Source: Clostridium sp.
GTDB lineage: Bacteria > Bacillota > Clostridia > Clostridiales > Clostridiaceae
Assembly: GCF_026168755.1 (NCBI RefSeq)
Contig: NZ_JAPFDR010000005.1
Location: 1-64,000, forward strand
Direction of reading: 5' to 3'
Length of the DNA stretch: 64,000 nucleotides
Shown here: positions 45,927 to 56,552 of the stretch, in pieces
How the letters are laid out: every line of letters begins with the position of its first letter
Numbering within the stretch: position 1 is the first letter of the stretch
Position numbers and translations under genes: made by a program
Notes under the pieces: generated by a model
Databases searched by the model: none
What the model was told of the DNA's origin: nothing
The model's input: only the letters and a program-made list of their open reading frames with translations

Positions 45927-47031
45927 TTGTTAATCAAGTTAGAACAAGAGCTAGCTAAGGTTAGTGGTTTAAAAGAAACATTAAAAGAAATGGGGGCTTC
46001 ACTTTGACAAGGAAAGATTAGAAAAAAGATTTCAAGAGCTTGAGCTTCAGATGCAAGAAAAGGGTTTTTGGGATGATATAAAAAGAGCGGAAGAGGTCAC
46101 TAAAGAAAGCAAAAGTATTAAAGATAAAATAGATAGGTATGAAAGTTTAGCAAATAGATTAGATGATGTTGAAATATTAGCAGAGCTGGCAGAAGAGGAT
46201 GAAGAAACTGTAAATGAAGTTATTGTAGAAATTAGAGATATAGAAAAACTTATAGATGAGTATAAGATAGAGTTTCTTTTATCAGGTGAATATGACCGAA
46301 ATGATGCTATATTAAATTTACATGCTGGTGTTGGTGGAAGTGATGCTAATGATTGGACACTTATGCTTCTTAGGATGTATACAAGATGGTGTGAAAAGAA
46401 AGGTTATAGAGTGGAGACAGTAGATATTCTTGAAGGTGATGAAGCAGGAATAAAAAGTGCTACCCTAAGAGTAAAAGGTGAATTTGCATATGGATATCTA
46501 AAGGCTGAAAAGGGGATTCATAGATTAGTAAGAATATCTCCATTTAATGCCAATGGAAAAAGACAAACTTCATTTGCATCTATAGAAGTACTACCAGAGC
46601 TTACAAAGGATCAAGATATAGAAATTAGATCTGAAGATTTAAAAATAGATACTTATAGAGCCAGTGGTGCTGGTGGGCAGCATGTAAATAAAACCGAATC
46701 GGCAATAAGAATTACTCATACACCTACAGGAATTGTTGTTCAATGTCAAAGTGAACGAAGTCAGTTCTCTAATAAAGATACAGCAATGTCTATGTTAAAA
46801 TCAAAGCTTATAGAACTTAAAGAGAGAGCTCATAAGGAAAAAATAGAAGATTTAACAGGTGAACTAAAAGATATGGGATGGGGTAGTCAAATAAGATCAT
46901 ATGTATTCCATCCATATAATATGGTTAAAGATCATAGAACAAATGAAGAGACGTCAAATTTAAATGCTGTTATGAATGGAGAAATAGATCAATTTATAAC
47001 TACATATTTGAAGAGTATATCAACAAAATAA
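45927..47031 (+). CDS. prfB: Peptide chain release factor 2, expressed through a programmed +1 frameshift
   Basis: TTG start behind AAGGGGTGA; 26 codons to CTT TGA C (46002-46008) with upstream GGGGG; +1 frame continues DKERLEKRF... into the ORF called at 46051; SGAGGQHVNKTESAIRITH. Confidence 0.93.
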
Positions 47032-47054
47032 AAAAAGTGCTAAGCACTTTTTTT
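47031..47054 (+). terminator. Terminator after prfB
   Basis: AAAAAAGTGCTAAGCACTTTTTTT. Confidence 0.75.
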
Positions 47055-48570
47055 ATTTTTGAATTAATTTTAAATTTTTAATACTGATAATTACTATTGA
47101 AAATCCAAATATAAGAGTTACTATAATAGAATTACTATAGCCTTTAGCATAAAATATGAAAGAAGTTATAACTGATATTAATGCAATTATTGCAAAAAAT
47201 ATGGAGCCTTTTTTATCAGTTATAATTTTACTTTTATCAAATAATCCCCAAGCAATTAATATAACTAACATAATAGATATCCATAACAATGATTGTGAGC
47301 TATATACAAATCTAGTGAACACACTATAACAAGAGTCCTTGATTTCTTCATCAACTATACTATAAACAACGTCAATAGCATCACTATCTATATAATCAAT
47401 AGTATCAGAAGGAGTATGAATTCTTGTTTTGTCACTATGACAAAAACTAACAGCATCTATGTTTAAGTTATTAAAACTAGCATGATCACTAGAATCTTCA
47501 TAAAGTACTTCATAACCTACATTATTAGAATCACAAAGCTCTTTTAATGAAGTTAATAATTCTGAATCTGTATTCTTAAATTTACTTCCTTGCATGAAAC
47601 TTATAGGGTAATCAGCACTACCAATCATATCGAAATTAATTACTTTTGAATCTTGTATGTCAAATAAATTAGCTTCAGCAAAAGCTTTAGATCCTAGTAA
47701 TCCAAATTCTTCAGCATTTAAGGCAACAAAAATTATATCTCTTTCTGGTCTTCCATAGGTAGATAAACTTCTACTTAGTTCTAATAAAAATGAAGCACCA
47801 GATGCATTATCTAATGCACCAGAATAAGTATTTCCTAATCCATCTTTTCCAAGATGATCATAATGAGCTGTTAATACAAATGGAGCTAATGATGGATTTG
47901 AACCTTTAATTACACCAACAATATTTGAAATTATTTTTTCTTCTTCCTCAAATGGAATATGAATCGAAATTTCCTTTCCTTCATTTAAGCTGTTTGATAT
48001 TTTTTCAAAAGCACTATTAGAAACCATTATCACTGCATCCTTAGCAAAATCACTAAAAAATGAACTTCTAAATGAAAAATTATTATCCTTAGGAACATAT
48101 ATTAAAAATTGTCCATCAGAACAAGTAACTTCCATATATGATAAATAGGAATTAACTTTATCTGCTTTGGAAAAAGTAAATTTATTATTCTTAAAGTTAA
48201 TCATATCTTCTTTAAAGTCAACACCGTACTTTAATTCTTCTTCGATTTCCCCATTAGATTCTATCTTTAAATATGGAGAAGTATTAGTTATAACGGGACA
48301 AATAGTATTAAAGCTTTGAGAGTAGTTATCATCATCATTTAATGTGGTTAATCCACTATCTATAAACCTATTTTTTATTATTTCTCCTGTCATTGAATTT
48401 TCTGTGCTTCCAGCTAGTCTTCCAGCAAGTGTATCTGATGATAAAACATAAATATTACTCAGAACATTACTAGAATTGAATGGTGAATAAGTATTATTAA
48501 GACATATTGTAAATAGCAATAGAAATGAAGTTATTGATAATAAGGGAAAATATATAAGTTTTTTCTTCAT
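47053..48570 (-). CDS. M28-family metallopeptidase, membrane-anchored/exported
   Basis: FVLTAHYDHLGKDGLGNTYSGALDNASGASFLLELSR; VALNAEEFGLLGSKAF; SDHASF; C-terminal TM segments. Confidence 0.88.
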   Translation of the reverse strand: MKKKLIYFPLLSITSFLLLFTICLNNTYSPFNSSNVLSNIYVLSSDTLAGRLAGSTENSMTGEIIKNRFIDSGLTTLNDDDNYSQSFNTICPVITNTSPYLKIESNGEIEEELKYGVDFKEDMINFKNNKFTFSKADKVNSYLSYMEVTCSDGQFLIYVPKDNNFSFRSSFFSDFAKDAVIMVSNSAFEKISNSLNEGKEISIHIPFEEEEKIISNIVGVIKGSNPSLAPFVLTAHYDHLGKDGLGNTYSGALDNASGASFLLELSRSLSTYGRPERDIIFVALNAEEFGLLGSKAFAEANLFDIQDSKVINFDMIGSADYPISFMQGSKFKNTDSELLTSLKELCDSNNVGYEVLYEDSSDHASFNNLNIDAVSFCHSDKTRIHTPSDTIDYIDSDAIDVVYSIVDEEIKDSCYSVFTRFVYSSQSLLWISIMLVILIAWGLFDKSKIITDKKGSIFFAIIALISVITSFIFYAKGYSNSIIVTLIFGFSIVIISIKNLKLIQK

Positions 48571-48578
48571 AAAAAATA

Positions 48579-48617
48579 CCTCACTAATAGTATTATATTA
48601 AATACTATTAAGTGAGG
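48579..48617 (-). promoter_or_regulatory. Hairpin overlapping the ribosome-binding site of the M28 peptidase gene
   Basis: Minus strand CCTCACTTAATAGTATT-taatat-AATACTATTAGTGAGG then TATTTTTTATG; GTGAGG is the likely SD. Confidence 0.55.
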
Positions 48618-48637
48618 GTTTACATTATGATAATAAA

Positions 48638-48970
48638 TCATGCCTTATTTTGAATAAGTTCAAATAAACATTGAAATAATGAAAATAAAATACAGATATA
48701 AATTAAAATATTAAGTTGCTTAGTAACAACTGAAGCTACACCACCAATTATTATGCTAGATAATGTGACTATATTTATAAATTTAAGAAAATTTGATTTT
48801 CCAGTTAATATTTCTTTAGTTGCTATAAGTAAAATTATTATAAGAGTCAAAAATATAAATACATTTTTTAAATCCATTGAGAATTCAATTACGTAGAGTT
48901 GATTTAGGAATAAAAGAGTAATAAAAACTATAAGTAGTATATTTAAAAATCTATTAATAAATTTATTCAA
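48638..48970 (-). CDS. Hypothetical small membrane protein
   Basis: 110 aa, about four hydrophobic segments. Confidence 0.5.
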   Translation of the reverse strand: MNKFINRFLNILLIVFITLLFLNQLYVIEFSMDLKNVFIFLTLIIILLIATKEILTGKSNFLKFINIVTLSSIIIGGVASVVTKQLNILIYICILFSLFQCLFELIQNKA

Positions 48971-49114
48971 AGAATATTCCCCCTATAATTTAATTTGTAA
49001 ATATTTTACAAATTAAATTATACTATTAGCTTTACTTAATATCAAGAGTGTAAAATTATGTTATACTAATTATTAGAGTTAAATCTATAATATAAAACTT
49101 CATAGGAGGAAAAT

Positions 49115-51277
49115 ATGGTAAATGTAGAAGAAAGACTAGTTAAGGAGTTAGGAATAACTTTAAAACAAATTCAAAACGTAATTAAATTATTAGATGAAGG
49201 AAATACTGTTCCTTTTATCTCTAGATATAGAAAAGAACAAACAGGTGGATTAAGTGATGATGTTTTAAGAAAATTCTTTGAAAGATTAACTTATTTAAGA
49301 AATTTAAAAGAAAGAAAAGAAGATGTTTTAAGATTAATAGATGAGCAAGGAAAGTTAAATGATGATATAGTTAAAGCTTTAGAAAAAGCTGATACTTTAA
49401 CAGAAGTTGAAGATATTTATAGACCTTATAAACAAAAGAAGAGAACAAGAGCAACAATAGCTTTAGAAAAGGGATTAAAGCCATTGGCTGATTTAATTTT
49501 AGAAGGAACTTTTAAAGGTGATATAAAAGAAGAGGCTAGCAAGTATATAGATGCGGAAAAGAAGGTAGTTACTCAAGATGAGGCTATAAGTGGAGCTTTA
49601 GATATAGTAGCAGAGGTAATTTCTGATGATGCAGGATTTAGAAAATGGATAAGAGAACTTGTAATGAGGGAAGGAAAAATTGAATCAAAAGGATCAAGTG
49701 ATGAGCCAACACCTTTTGAAATGTATTATGAATATAGTGAAGAGGTAAGTAAAATTCCTGCTCATAGAATATTAGCTATAAATAGAGGAGAAAAAGAAAA
49801 AGTACTATCTGTTAAAATAGTTGCTAATGAAGATAAAATAATAACTTATCTTCAAAATAGACTATTAAAAAATAATGAAGTTACAGATGAGTGCTTAAAG
49901 TTAGCAATTAAAGATTCTCTTAAGAGATTAATATATCCTTCAATAGAAAGAGAAATAAGAAGTGAATTAACAGATAAAGGTGAAGAAGGAGCAATATTAA
50001 TATTTAAAGAAAACTTAAAAGCTCTTTTAATGCAAGCACCAATAAAGGGAAAAGTAGTTATGGGGTATGACCCAGGATTTAGAACAGGGTGTAAAGTAGC
50101 TGTTTTAGACTCTACAGGTAAATTCTTAGAAAAAGCTACAGTATATCCAACTTTACCTAAAAATGATGTAGAGGGTACAAAGAAAATATTAAAAGAACTT
50201 ATATATAAATATGATGTAGATGTTATTTCATTAGGAAATGGTACTGCATCTAGAGAATCTGAAGAAGTAGTTTCTGAAATGATAAGTGAAATTAAAAAGG
50301 AAACAGGAAAAGAATTGTCTTATGTAATAGTATCAGAAGCAGGTGCATCTGTATATTCTGCATCAGAACTTGCCGCTAAGGAATATCCAGATTTAGATGT
50401 TACTATAAGAGGAGCTATATCTATAGGTAGAAGACTTCAGGATCCTATGGCAGAGCTTGTAAAAATAGATCCTAAAGCAATTGGAGTTGGTCAATATCAA
50501 CATGATGTTACTCCAAAGAAATTAGATGAATCATTATCAGGTGTAGTTGAAGACTCTGTTAATAAGGTAGGAGTTGATTTAAATACTGCAACACCATCAC
50601 TTTTAACTTATATTGCAGGGATAAATGCATCAATTGCAAATAATATAGTTGCATATAGAGATGAAGTTGGAGGATTTAAGAGCAGAAAAGAATTATTAAA
50701 GGTTAAGAGATTAGGACAAAAAGCTTATGAGCAATGTGCAGGATTCTTAAGAGTTATGGAGAGTAAGGAGCCTTTAGATAATACTTCAGTTCATCCAGAA
50801 TCATATGAAGCAGCAGGAAAGCTTATTGAAATTTTAGGATACACTAAGGAAGATTTAAGAAATAGAAATTTAAATGATATAGAAGAAAGAGTTAGCTCAA
50901 AAGGATTAAATAATCTTGTTAATGAGCTTGAAATTGGAGAATTAACTTTAAAAGATATAATTAAAGAATTACAAAAACCAGGAAGAGATCCAAGAGAAGA
51001 TATGCCTAAGCCAATTTTAAAAACTGGTGTTATAGACTTGAAGGATTTACAATCAGGAATGGAGCTTATGGGAACTGTAAGAAATGTATCAGACTTTGGT
51101 GCTTTTGTTGATATTGGAGTTCATCAAGATGGATTAGTTCATAAGAGTCAAATGGCTAATAAGTTTGTTAAACATCCATTAGATATAGTTAAGGTTGGAG
51201 ATGTAATTAAGGTTAGGATTATGGAAGTTGATGAAAAGAGAAAGAGAATTTCATTGACAATGAAGGATGTAGAATAA
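49115..51277 (+). CDS. tex: Tex-family RNA-binding transcription accessory protein
   Basis: VPFISRYRKEQTGGLSD; YqgF-like GYDPGFRTGCKVAVLD; HhH region; C-terminal S1 domain GTVRNVSDFGAFVDIGVHQDGLVHKSQM. Confidence 0.95.
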   Translation: MVNVEERLVKELGITLKQIQNVIKLLDEGNTVPFISRYRKEQTGGLSDDVLRKFFERLTYLRNLKERKEDVLRLIDEQGKLNDDIVKALEKADTLTEVEDIYRPYKQKKRTRATIALEKGLKPLADLILEGTFKGDIKEEASKYIDAEKKVVTQDEAISGALDIVAEVISDDAGFRKWIRELVMREGKIESKGSSDEPTPFEMYYEYSEEVSKIPAHRILAINRGEKEKVLSVKIVANEDKIITYLQNRLLKNNEVTDECLKLAIKDSLKRLIYPSIEREIRSELTDKGEEGAILIFKENLKALLMQAPIKGKVVMGYDPGFRTGCKVAVLDSTGKFLEKATVYPTLPKNDVEGTKKILKELIYKYDVDVISLGNGTASRESEEVVSEMISEIKKETGKELSYVIVSEAGASVYSASELAAKEYPDLDVTIRGAISIGRRLQDPMAELVKIDPKAIGVGQYQHDVTPKKLDESLSGVVEDSVNKVGVDLNTATPSLLTYIAGINASIANNIVAYRDEVGGFKSRKELLKVKRLGQKAYEQCAGFLRVMESKEPLDNTSVHPESYEAAGKLIEILGYTKEDLRNRNLNDIEERVSSKGLNNLVNELEIGELTLKDIIKELQKPGRDPREDMPKPILKTGVIDLKDLQSGMELMGTVRNVSDFGAFVDIGVHQDGLVHKSQMANKFVKHPLDIVKVGDVIKVRIMEVDEKRKRISLTMKDVE

Positions 51278-51363
51278 TATTTTATATTATTTTAGATTGT
51301 TAAAAAAATTACTTGAAATTTTATTTTAATTGGAATATAATTGTAAGTAAAATAAATAATAAA

Positions 51364-51474
51364 TATCTTCAGGGCAGGGTGCAACTCCCTACCGGCGGTA
51401 TAGCCCGCGAGCAATTTTTGCAGATTCGGTGTAACTCCGAAGCCGACAGTAAAGTCTGGATGAAAGAAGGTAAT
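51364..51474 (+). promoter_or_regulatory. FMN riboswitch (RFN element)
   Basis: AGGGCAGGGTGCAACTCCCTACCGGCGGTATAGCCCGCGAGC...CAGATTCGGTGTAACTCCGAAGCCGACAGTAAAGTCTGGATGAAAGAAGG. Confidence 0.97.
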
Positions 51475-51581
51475 AGTTAAATTATATAAATATATTATTG
51501 ATAATAAGTTAATGATTTTGTAAATAAATCATAATTTTATTAGATTAGAAATTATATTTATTTTAAGACTTGTTTTTAACG

Positions 51582-51612
51582 CCCTGATGTTTATAACATC
51601 AGGGTTTTTTAT
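51582..51612 (+). terminator. Terminator of the FMN riboswitch expression platform
   Basis: CCCTGATGTT-tat-AACATCAGGG then T6. Confidence 0.9.
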
Positions 51613-51707
51613 ATGTATTAAATATTGCAAATAGTACAAACTATTATCAAATATATTTTTTAACTTAGCTAATGCCCCAGAGGATAACTTTTGGGAGGAG
51701 AAAGAAT

Positions 51708-52292
51708 ATGAATTCATCAAAAAACTTAAACAAAATGATTAAAATTTCTTTATTAGCAGCTATTGCAGTAGTATTAATGTATTTTGATTTTCCTATTATA
51801 CCTGCATTTCCATGGCTTAAAATTGATTTAAGTGAGGTACCTGCATTAATGGGGGGATTTGCATATGGACCAGTTGCTGGGGGAATAATAGTTATATTAA
51901 AAGTATTTTTAAGATTTTTAATAAAAGGAACGGAAACAGGATTTGTAGGAGAAACTGCAAATATTATAGTTGGACTTGCATTAGTTATTCCAGCAGCTTG
52001 GATATATAATAAAAATAAAAGTAAAAAGACTGCTATATTAGGGATGGTTATAGGTGCATTAGTTATGCAAATATTAGGGATAATTTCAAATGTATATTTC
52101 TTATTACCTGCATATGGAATGAAGTTAGAAGGGGCAGCATTAATTAATTATATTTTTGTAGGATTAGTACCTTTTAATGGAGTGAAGGCATTAATATGTT
52201 GTATAGCAACATATTTATTATATAAAAGGGTATCACGTGCAATATTTAATGTTGATAGCAAGTTTGAAGTAAGAAAAAAAGAGATAGCATAA
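51708..52292 (+). CDS. ribU: Riboflavin ECF transporter substrate-binding component
   Basis: FDFPIIPAFPWLKIDLSEVPALMGGFAYGPVAGG; downstream of the FMN riboswitch. Confidence 0.92.
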   Translation: MNSSKNLNKMIKISLLAAIAVVLMYFDFPIIPAFPWLKIDLSEVPALMGGFAYGPVAGGIIVILKVFLRFLIKGTETGFVGETANIIVGLALVIPAAWIYNKNKSKKTAILGMVIGALVMQILGIISNVYFLLPAYGMKLEGAALINYIFVGLVPFNGVKALICCIATYLLYKRVSRAIFNVDSKFEVRKKEIA

Positions 52293-52296
52293 TAAT

Positions 52297-52325
52297 AAAA
52301 GAGGATAGAAACTCTATCCTCTTTT
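52297..52325. terminator. Bidirectional terminator between ribU and rimI
   Basis: AAAAGAGGATAG-aaact-CTATCCTCTTTT. Confidence 0.8.
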
Positions 52326-52760
52326 CCACATTATAATGGCATCTTCACCATTATCTGAATAATATCCTTTTCGAATACCTTCTTCTTTGAAGTTGAATTT
52401 CTTATAAAGGTTTTGAGCAGGAATATTTGAAGCTCTAACTTCTAAAGTAATATCTTCACAATTAAAAGTTTTGCACACCTCAAATAAGTTTATCAACAGA
52501 TTTGATGCAATGCCTTGTTTCCTATATTTTGAGGTTACAGCTATATTTGTAATATCACCTTCCCCAGCAATTATCCACACCCCGACAAATCCAACTACTT
52601 CACCTGTGGATAAATCTTGGGCAATAACATATTTTGCTAATGGATTATTTAACTCATTATTAATGGAATCTAAAGTCCAGGGAATTGCAAAACATTCTTT
52701 GCTTAATTCATAGACACCTTTTGCATGGCTTTCATTCATAAGACTATAATCTATTTTCAT
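52314..52760 (-). CDS. rimI: Ribosomal protein alanine N-acetyltransferase
   Basis: GNAT motif ITNIAVTSKYRKQGIASNLL; in tsaE-tsaB-rimI order. Confidence 0.92.
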   Translation of the reverse strand: MKIDYSLMNESHAKGVYELSKECFAIPWTLDSINNELNNPLAKYVIAQDLSTGEVVGFVGVWIIAGEGDITNIAVTSKYRKQGIASNLLINLFEVCKTFNCEDITLEVRASNIPAQNLYKKFNFKEEGIRKGYYSDNGEDAIIMWKRG

Positions 52761-53460
52761 TTTTCATAGCCAACCTTTGTTCAAGTTCTCTTTCAGCTTG
52801 AGGTTTTTTAATATAAAGTGGAGCAGAGTTCATATTATCAACTTCACCGATCTTAATTTTTTCCATACCAAGCTCTCCTAAAGAAGAGGCTTTAATAATA
52901 CTTAAATGATTTGGAGCAAATTCACAATTGTTAACATTTTTAGTTAAGAACTCTTTATGTTTAGATACACCATCACCAGTGAATATAACTTTTTCACCTT
53001 TTTTATTTAAGACATCTGCAAGTTCAGTTAATTCTAAAGCAGTACATTCAAGTATTTTAACTAGTTTACCATTTATATTTTTATAAAGACCTGTATAAAC
53101 ACTATCTCTTAATGCATCCATAATTGGGCATATTATGCCATCAAATGTAATTAAAGAGTTTGCTAATGCATCTAAACTTGAAATTGAAACATAAGGTTTG
53201 TTAGAACCCATGCTTAATCCTTTAATGGTTGCCATTCCAATTCTAAGACCAGTAAATGATCCAGGTCCCTTAGAAACTACAAAACCATCAACTTCACTTA
53301 TATCAACTTGACAGTCTTTTAATAGCATTTCTATTTTTTCCATTAGGATAACAGAATGTTCTCTTTTAAAGTTTAAAGTATATTCACCAAGTATAAATTC
53401 ATCCTTAAGTAAAGCAACTGTAGTTACTAAAGATGAAGAGTCAACGCTTAAAACTATCAT
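52744..53460 (-). CDS. tsaB: tRNA threonylcarbamoyladenosine biosynthesis protein TsaB
   Basis: VLSVDSSSLVTTVALL; VVSKGPGSFTGLRIGMATIKGL. Confidence 0.95.
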   Translation of the reverse strand: MIVLSVDSSSLVTTVALLKDEFILGEYTLNFKREHSVILMEKIEMLLKDCQVDISEVDGFVVSKGPGSFTGLRIGMATIKGLSMGSNKPYVSISSLDALANSLITFDGIICPIMDALRDSVYTGLYKNINGKLVKILECTALELTELADVLNKKGEKVIFTGDGVSKHKEFLTKNVNNCEFAPNHLSIIKASSLGELGMEKIKIGEVDNMNSAPLYIKKPQAERELEQRLAMKNENRL

Positions 53461-53918
53461 ATTTTTAACTCCTTTATATAACCATATCTTTCTCCATATG
53501 GAGTTATAGTAATTTTTCTATAATCTTCGCCTTTTTCTAATTCTTTTTCTATGTAAATATGTAAAAAATCCTTTGGAAGTATTTCTTCTATATAGTTTGC
53601 CCACTCTATAATTGAAACTGCATCAGAAAAAATGTAATCATCAAATCCTATTGCATATATTTCATCAGGATCTGAAACTCTGTATACATCAAAATGATTT
53701 AATTTTAAACGGCCAGAATCATATTCATTTACAATAGTAAAAGTAGGGCTTGTTATATAATCCGTTATTTCCAGACCTTTAGCAATTCCCTTAGTTATAT
53801 GAGTTTTGCCAGTACCTAAATCTCCAGTTAAACAAACTATGTCGCCAGATTTTAATAGTTTACCAAGGGCTATTCCAAGGTTAGTAGTTTCCTCCACGCT
53901 ATTAACAGAAAAAATCAT
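53457..53918 (-). CDS. tsaE: tRNA threonylcarbamoyladenosine biosynthesis ATPase TsaE
   Basis: VCLTGDLGTGKTHITKGIAKGL; ITSPTFTIVNEY. Confidence 0.95.
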   Translation of the reverse strand: MIFSVNSVEETTNLGIALGKLLKSGDIVCLTGDLGTGKTHITKGIAKGLEITDYITSPTFTIVNEYDSGRLKLNHFDVYRVSDPDEIYAIGFDDYIFSDAVSIIEWANYIEEILPKDFLHIYIEKELEKGEDYRKITITPYGERYGYIKELKI

Positions 53919-54053
53919 GTTAAAATCCTCCCTTTTTTAATTAACTATTTTATATTTTATCCAAAAAGTACGAAAAAGAAAAGAATAATAGAAAAATAGT
54001 AGAAAAAAATATTGCTTTTATATTTAACATAATGTATAATATTTTTTGTACTT

Positions 54054-54127
54054 AGGGGTATCGTATATCGGTAGTACAGTAGTCTCCAAAACTATTAGGC
54101 TAGGTTCGATTCCTAGTACCCCTGCCA
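54054..54127 (+). tRNA. tRNA-Trp (CCA), copy 1
   Basis: AGGGGTA/TACCCCT acceptor, anticodon loop CTCCAAA, CCA encoded. Confidence 0.94.
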
Positions 54128-54167
54128 AAAAAAGCTAGTAAGATTTTCTTGCTAGCTTTTTTTATAA
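54128..54167 (+). terminator. Terminator after tRNA-Trp copy 1
   Basis: AAAAAGCTAGTAAGattttCTTGCTAGCTTTTTTT. Confidence 0.8.
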
Positions 54168-54267
54168 ATTTTTTTAAAAACTTATAAAAGAACAAATGTT
54201 TGAATAAATTTAATGATAAAGTTAATAATTAAAAAAGAAAAAAAGTTTTGAGTATTAAGGAGAATTT

Positions 54268-56466
54268 ATGGATAAGGCATTAGATATTTTAAAACAATAT
54301 TATGGATACAGTTCATTTAGAGAAGGGCAAGAAGAAATAATAAGAGAAATACTGAATGGAAATGATGTTTTAACTATTATGCCTACAGGTGGGGGTAAAT
54401 CAATTTGTTACCAAGTTCCTGCAATATTATTAGATGGTATAACAATAGTTATATCACCATTAATATCTCTTATGAAAGATCAAGTAGATAATATAAATAA
54501 TTTAGGGATTAAGTCTGCTTATATTAATTCATCATTAAGAAATATAGAAATAAATAATATTTTAGATGAAGCTGCAAGAAATGAAATAAAAATATTATAT
54601 GTTGCACCTGAAAGATTAGAATCACAAGCTTTTTTAGAACTTATAGCTAGCATTAATGTTTCTATGGTTGCTATAGATGAGGCACATTGTGTATCACAGT
54701 GGGGACATGATTTTAGAAGTAGCTATAGAAGGATAAGTAGGGTAATTTCATTATTGAGAAATAGACCAATAGTTACAGCTTTTACAGCAACTGCTACAGA
54801 TGAGGTTAGAGAAGATATAATAAATTTACTTGAATTAAATAACCCAAAGGTATTTATATCAGGGTTTGATAGAAAAAATCTTAAAATAATAATAGAAAAG
54901 GGAGTAAATAAGAAAAATTACATTTTAGATTATATAAATAATAATAGAGATGAATCAGGAATAATATATGCTTCAACAAGAAAAGAAGTAGATAATTTAC
55001 ATGAATTATTAAATTCAAAGGGACTGCAAGTTGAAAAATATCATGCAGGCCTTAGTGATGATTATAGAAAATCGGCTCAAGAAAATTTTATATATGATAA
55101 GTGTAATATAATAATTGCTACTAATGCTTTTGGGATGGGAATAGATAAACCAAATGTTAGATATGTAATACATTATAATATGCCTAAAAATATTGAAGGG
55201 TATTATCAAGAAATAGGGAGAGCAGGTAGAGATGGTGAAGAAAGTGAATGTATAATGTTATTTTCACCTGGAGATGTTCAAACACAAAAATATATTATAG
55301 ATACTGCTACAGAAAGTAGTATAAGAAAAGAAAGTGAGATTTCAAAGCTACAAACTATGATAAATCTTGTATATACTCAAGAGTGTTATAGAAAGTTTAT
55401 ATTAAATTACTTTGGTGAGCAGTATGATGAAAAATGCAATAACTGTAGTAATTGTGAGGCACCAGGAGAATTAGTAGACAAAAGCGTTGATGCTCAAAAG
55501 GTTATTTCATGTGTCTATAGAATGAATCAAAGATTCGGAATTGGAATGGTAGTAGATGTACTTAGGGGCTCTAAGAACAAGAAGGTTTATGAACTAGGAT
55601 TTGATGAATTATCAACTTATGGAATAGTAAAAAATTATACTAAGGATGAATTAACTCAATTTATTAATATGTTAATTTCCCATGGATATTTAAACTATAA
55701 TGGGGAGTATCCAGTTTTAACATTAAATAAGCAATCTATAGAGATCGTAAAGGGACAAAGGCAAGTATTTGTTAAAGAGCAAGTAGTTAAGAAAATTAAA
55801 ATAGAAGAAAATGAATTATTTACTATATTAAAAGAGTTAAGAATGGATATTTCTAGAGAAGAAAAAATACCTCCATACATGGTGTTTGGTGATTCTACAT
55901 TAAAAGAACTTAGTAATAGAATGCCAATAACAGATGAGCAATTCTTAGATATAAGTGGTGTTGGTAATTCTAAACTTAATAAATATGGTGAAAAGTTTAT
56001 GGAAAAAATTAAAGCTTACATTGATGAAAATAATATTGAGGTAAAATGGAGCTTTATTAGTAAGAAAAATAATAATATATCATTTGATGAAGTTTTGAAT
56101 AAAGAAAAAGATAAAAAGAAAAAAGATAAATATAATAATGAAGAAAAGAAAAAATCATATGAAATAACAATTGATTTCATTAAAGCTGGTAGTTCAATAA
56201 AAGAAATTGCTAAGGAAAGGGAATTAACTTTAGTTACTGTAATGAGTCATATCCAACAATATATTTCTGAAGGAAATAAAGTAGATTTTGAAGTACCTTT
56301 AGATGAGTTTTTTAATGACGATGAAGAAAAAATAGTTTTGGGAGTTATAGATAAGGTTGGATATAATAAGCTAAAAGATATAAAAGAAATAGTTCCTCAA
56401 GAAATAACATACGATGTAATAAGAGCCATAGTTTTAAAAAAAATTATTAACGAAGTTAATATATAA
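54268..56466 (+). CDS. recQ: RecQ-family DNA helicase
   Basis: MPTGGGKSICYQVPA; AIDEAHCVSQWGHDFR; RQC Cys motif C...CNNCSNC; HRDC. Confidence 0.95.
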   Translation: MDKALDILKQYYGYSSFREGQEEIIREILNGNDVLTIMPTGGGKSICYQVPAILLDGITIVISPLISLMKDQVDNINNLGIKSAYINSSLRNIEINNILDEAARNEIKILYVAPERLESQAFLELIASINVSMVAIDEAHCVSQWGHDFRSSYRRISRVISLLRNRPIVTAFTATATDEVREDIINLLELNNPKVFISGFDRKNLKIIIEKGVNKKNYILDYINNNRDESGIIYASTRKEVDNLHELLNSKGLQVEKYHAGLSDDYRKSAQENFIYDKCNIIIATNAFGMGIDKPNVRYVIHYNMPKNIEGYYQEIGRAGRDGEESECIMLFSPGDVQTQKYIIDTATESSIRKESEISKLQTMINLVYTQECYRKFILNYFGEQYDEKCNNCSNCEAPGELVDKSVDAQKVISCVYRMNQRFGIGMVVDVLRGSKNKKVYELGFDELSTYGIVKNYTKDELTQFINMLISHGYLNYNGEYPVLTLNKQSIEIVKGQRQVFVKEQVVKKIKIEENELFTILKELRMDISREEKIPPYMVFGDSTLKELSNRMPITDEQFLDISGVGNSKLNKYGEKFMEKIKAYIDENNIEVKWSFISKKNNNISFDEVLNKEKDKKKKDKYNNEEKKKSYEITIDFIKAGSSIKEIAKERELTLVTVMSHIQQYISEGNKVDFEVPLDEFFNDDEEKIVLGVIDKVGYNKLKDIKEIVPQEITYDVIRAIVLKKIINEVNI

Positions 56467-56552
56467 GAGGTAGAGTTATAAGAAGATTCACGGATAAAGA
56501 AATATTTTAGTTGACAATAGTTATATTAACATGGTAGAATAACCATTGTTAA

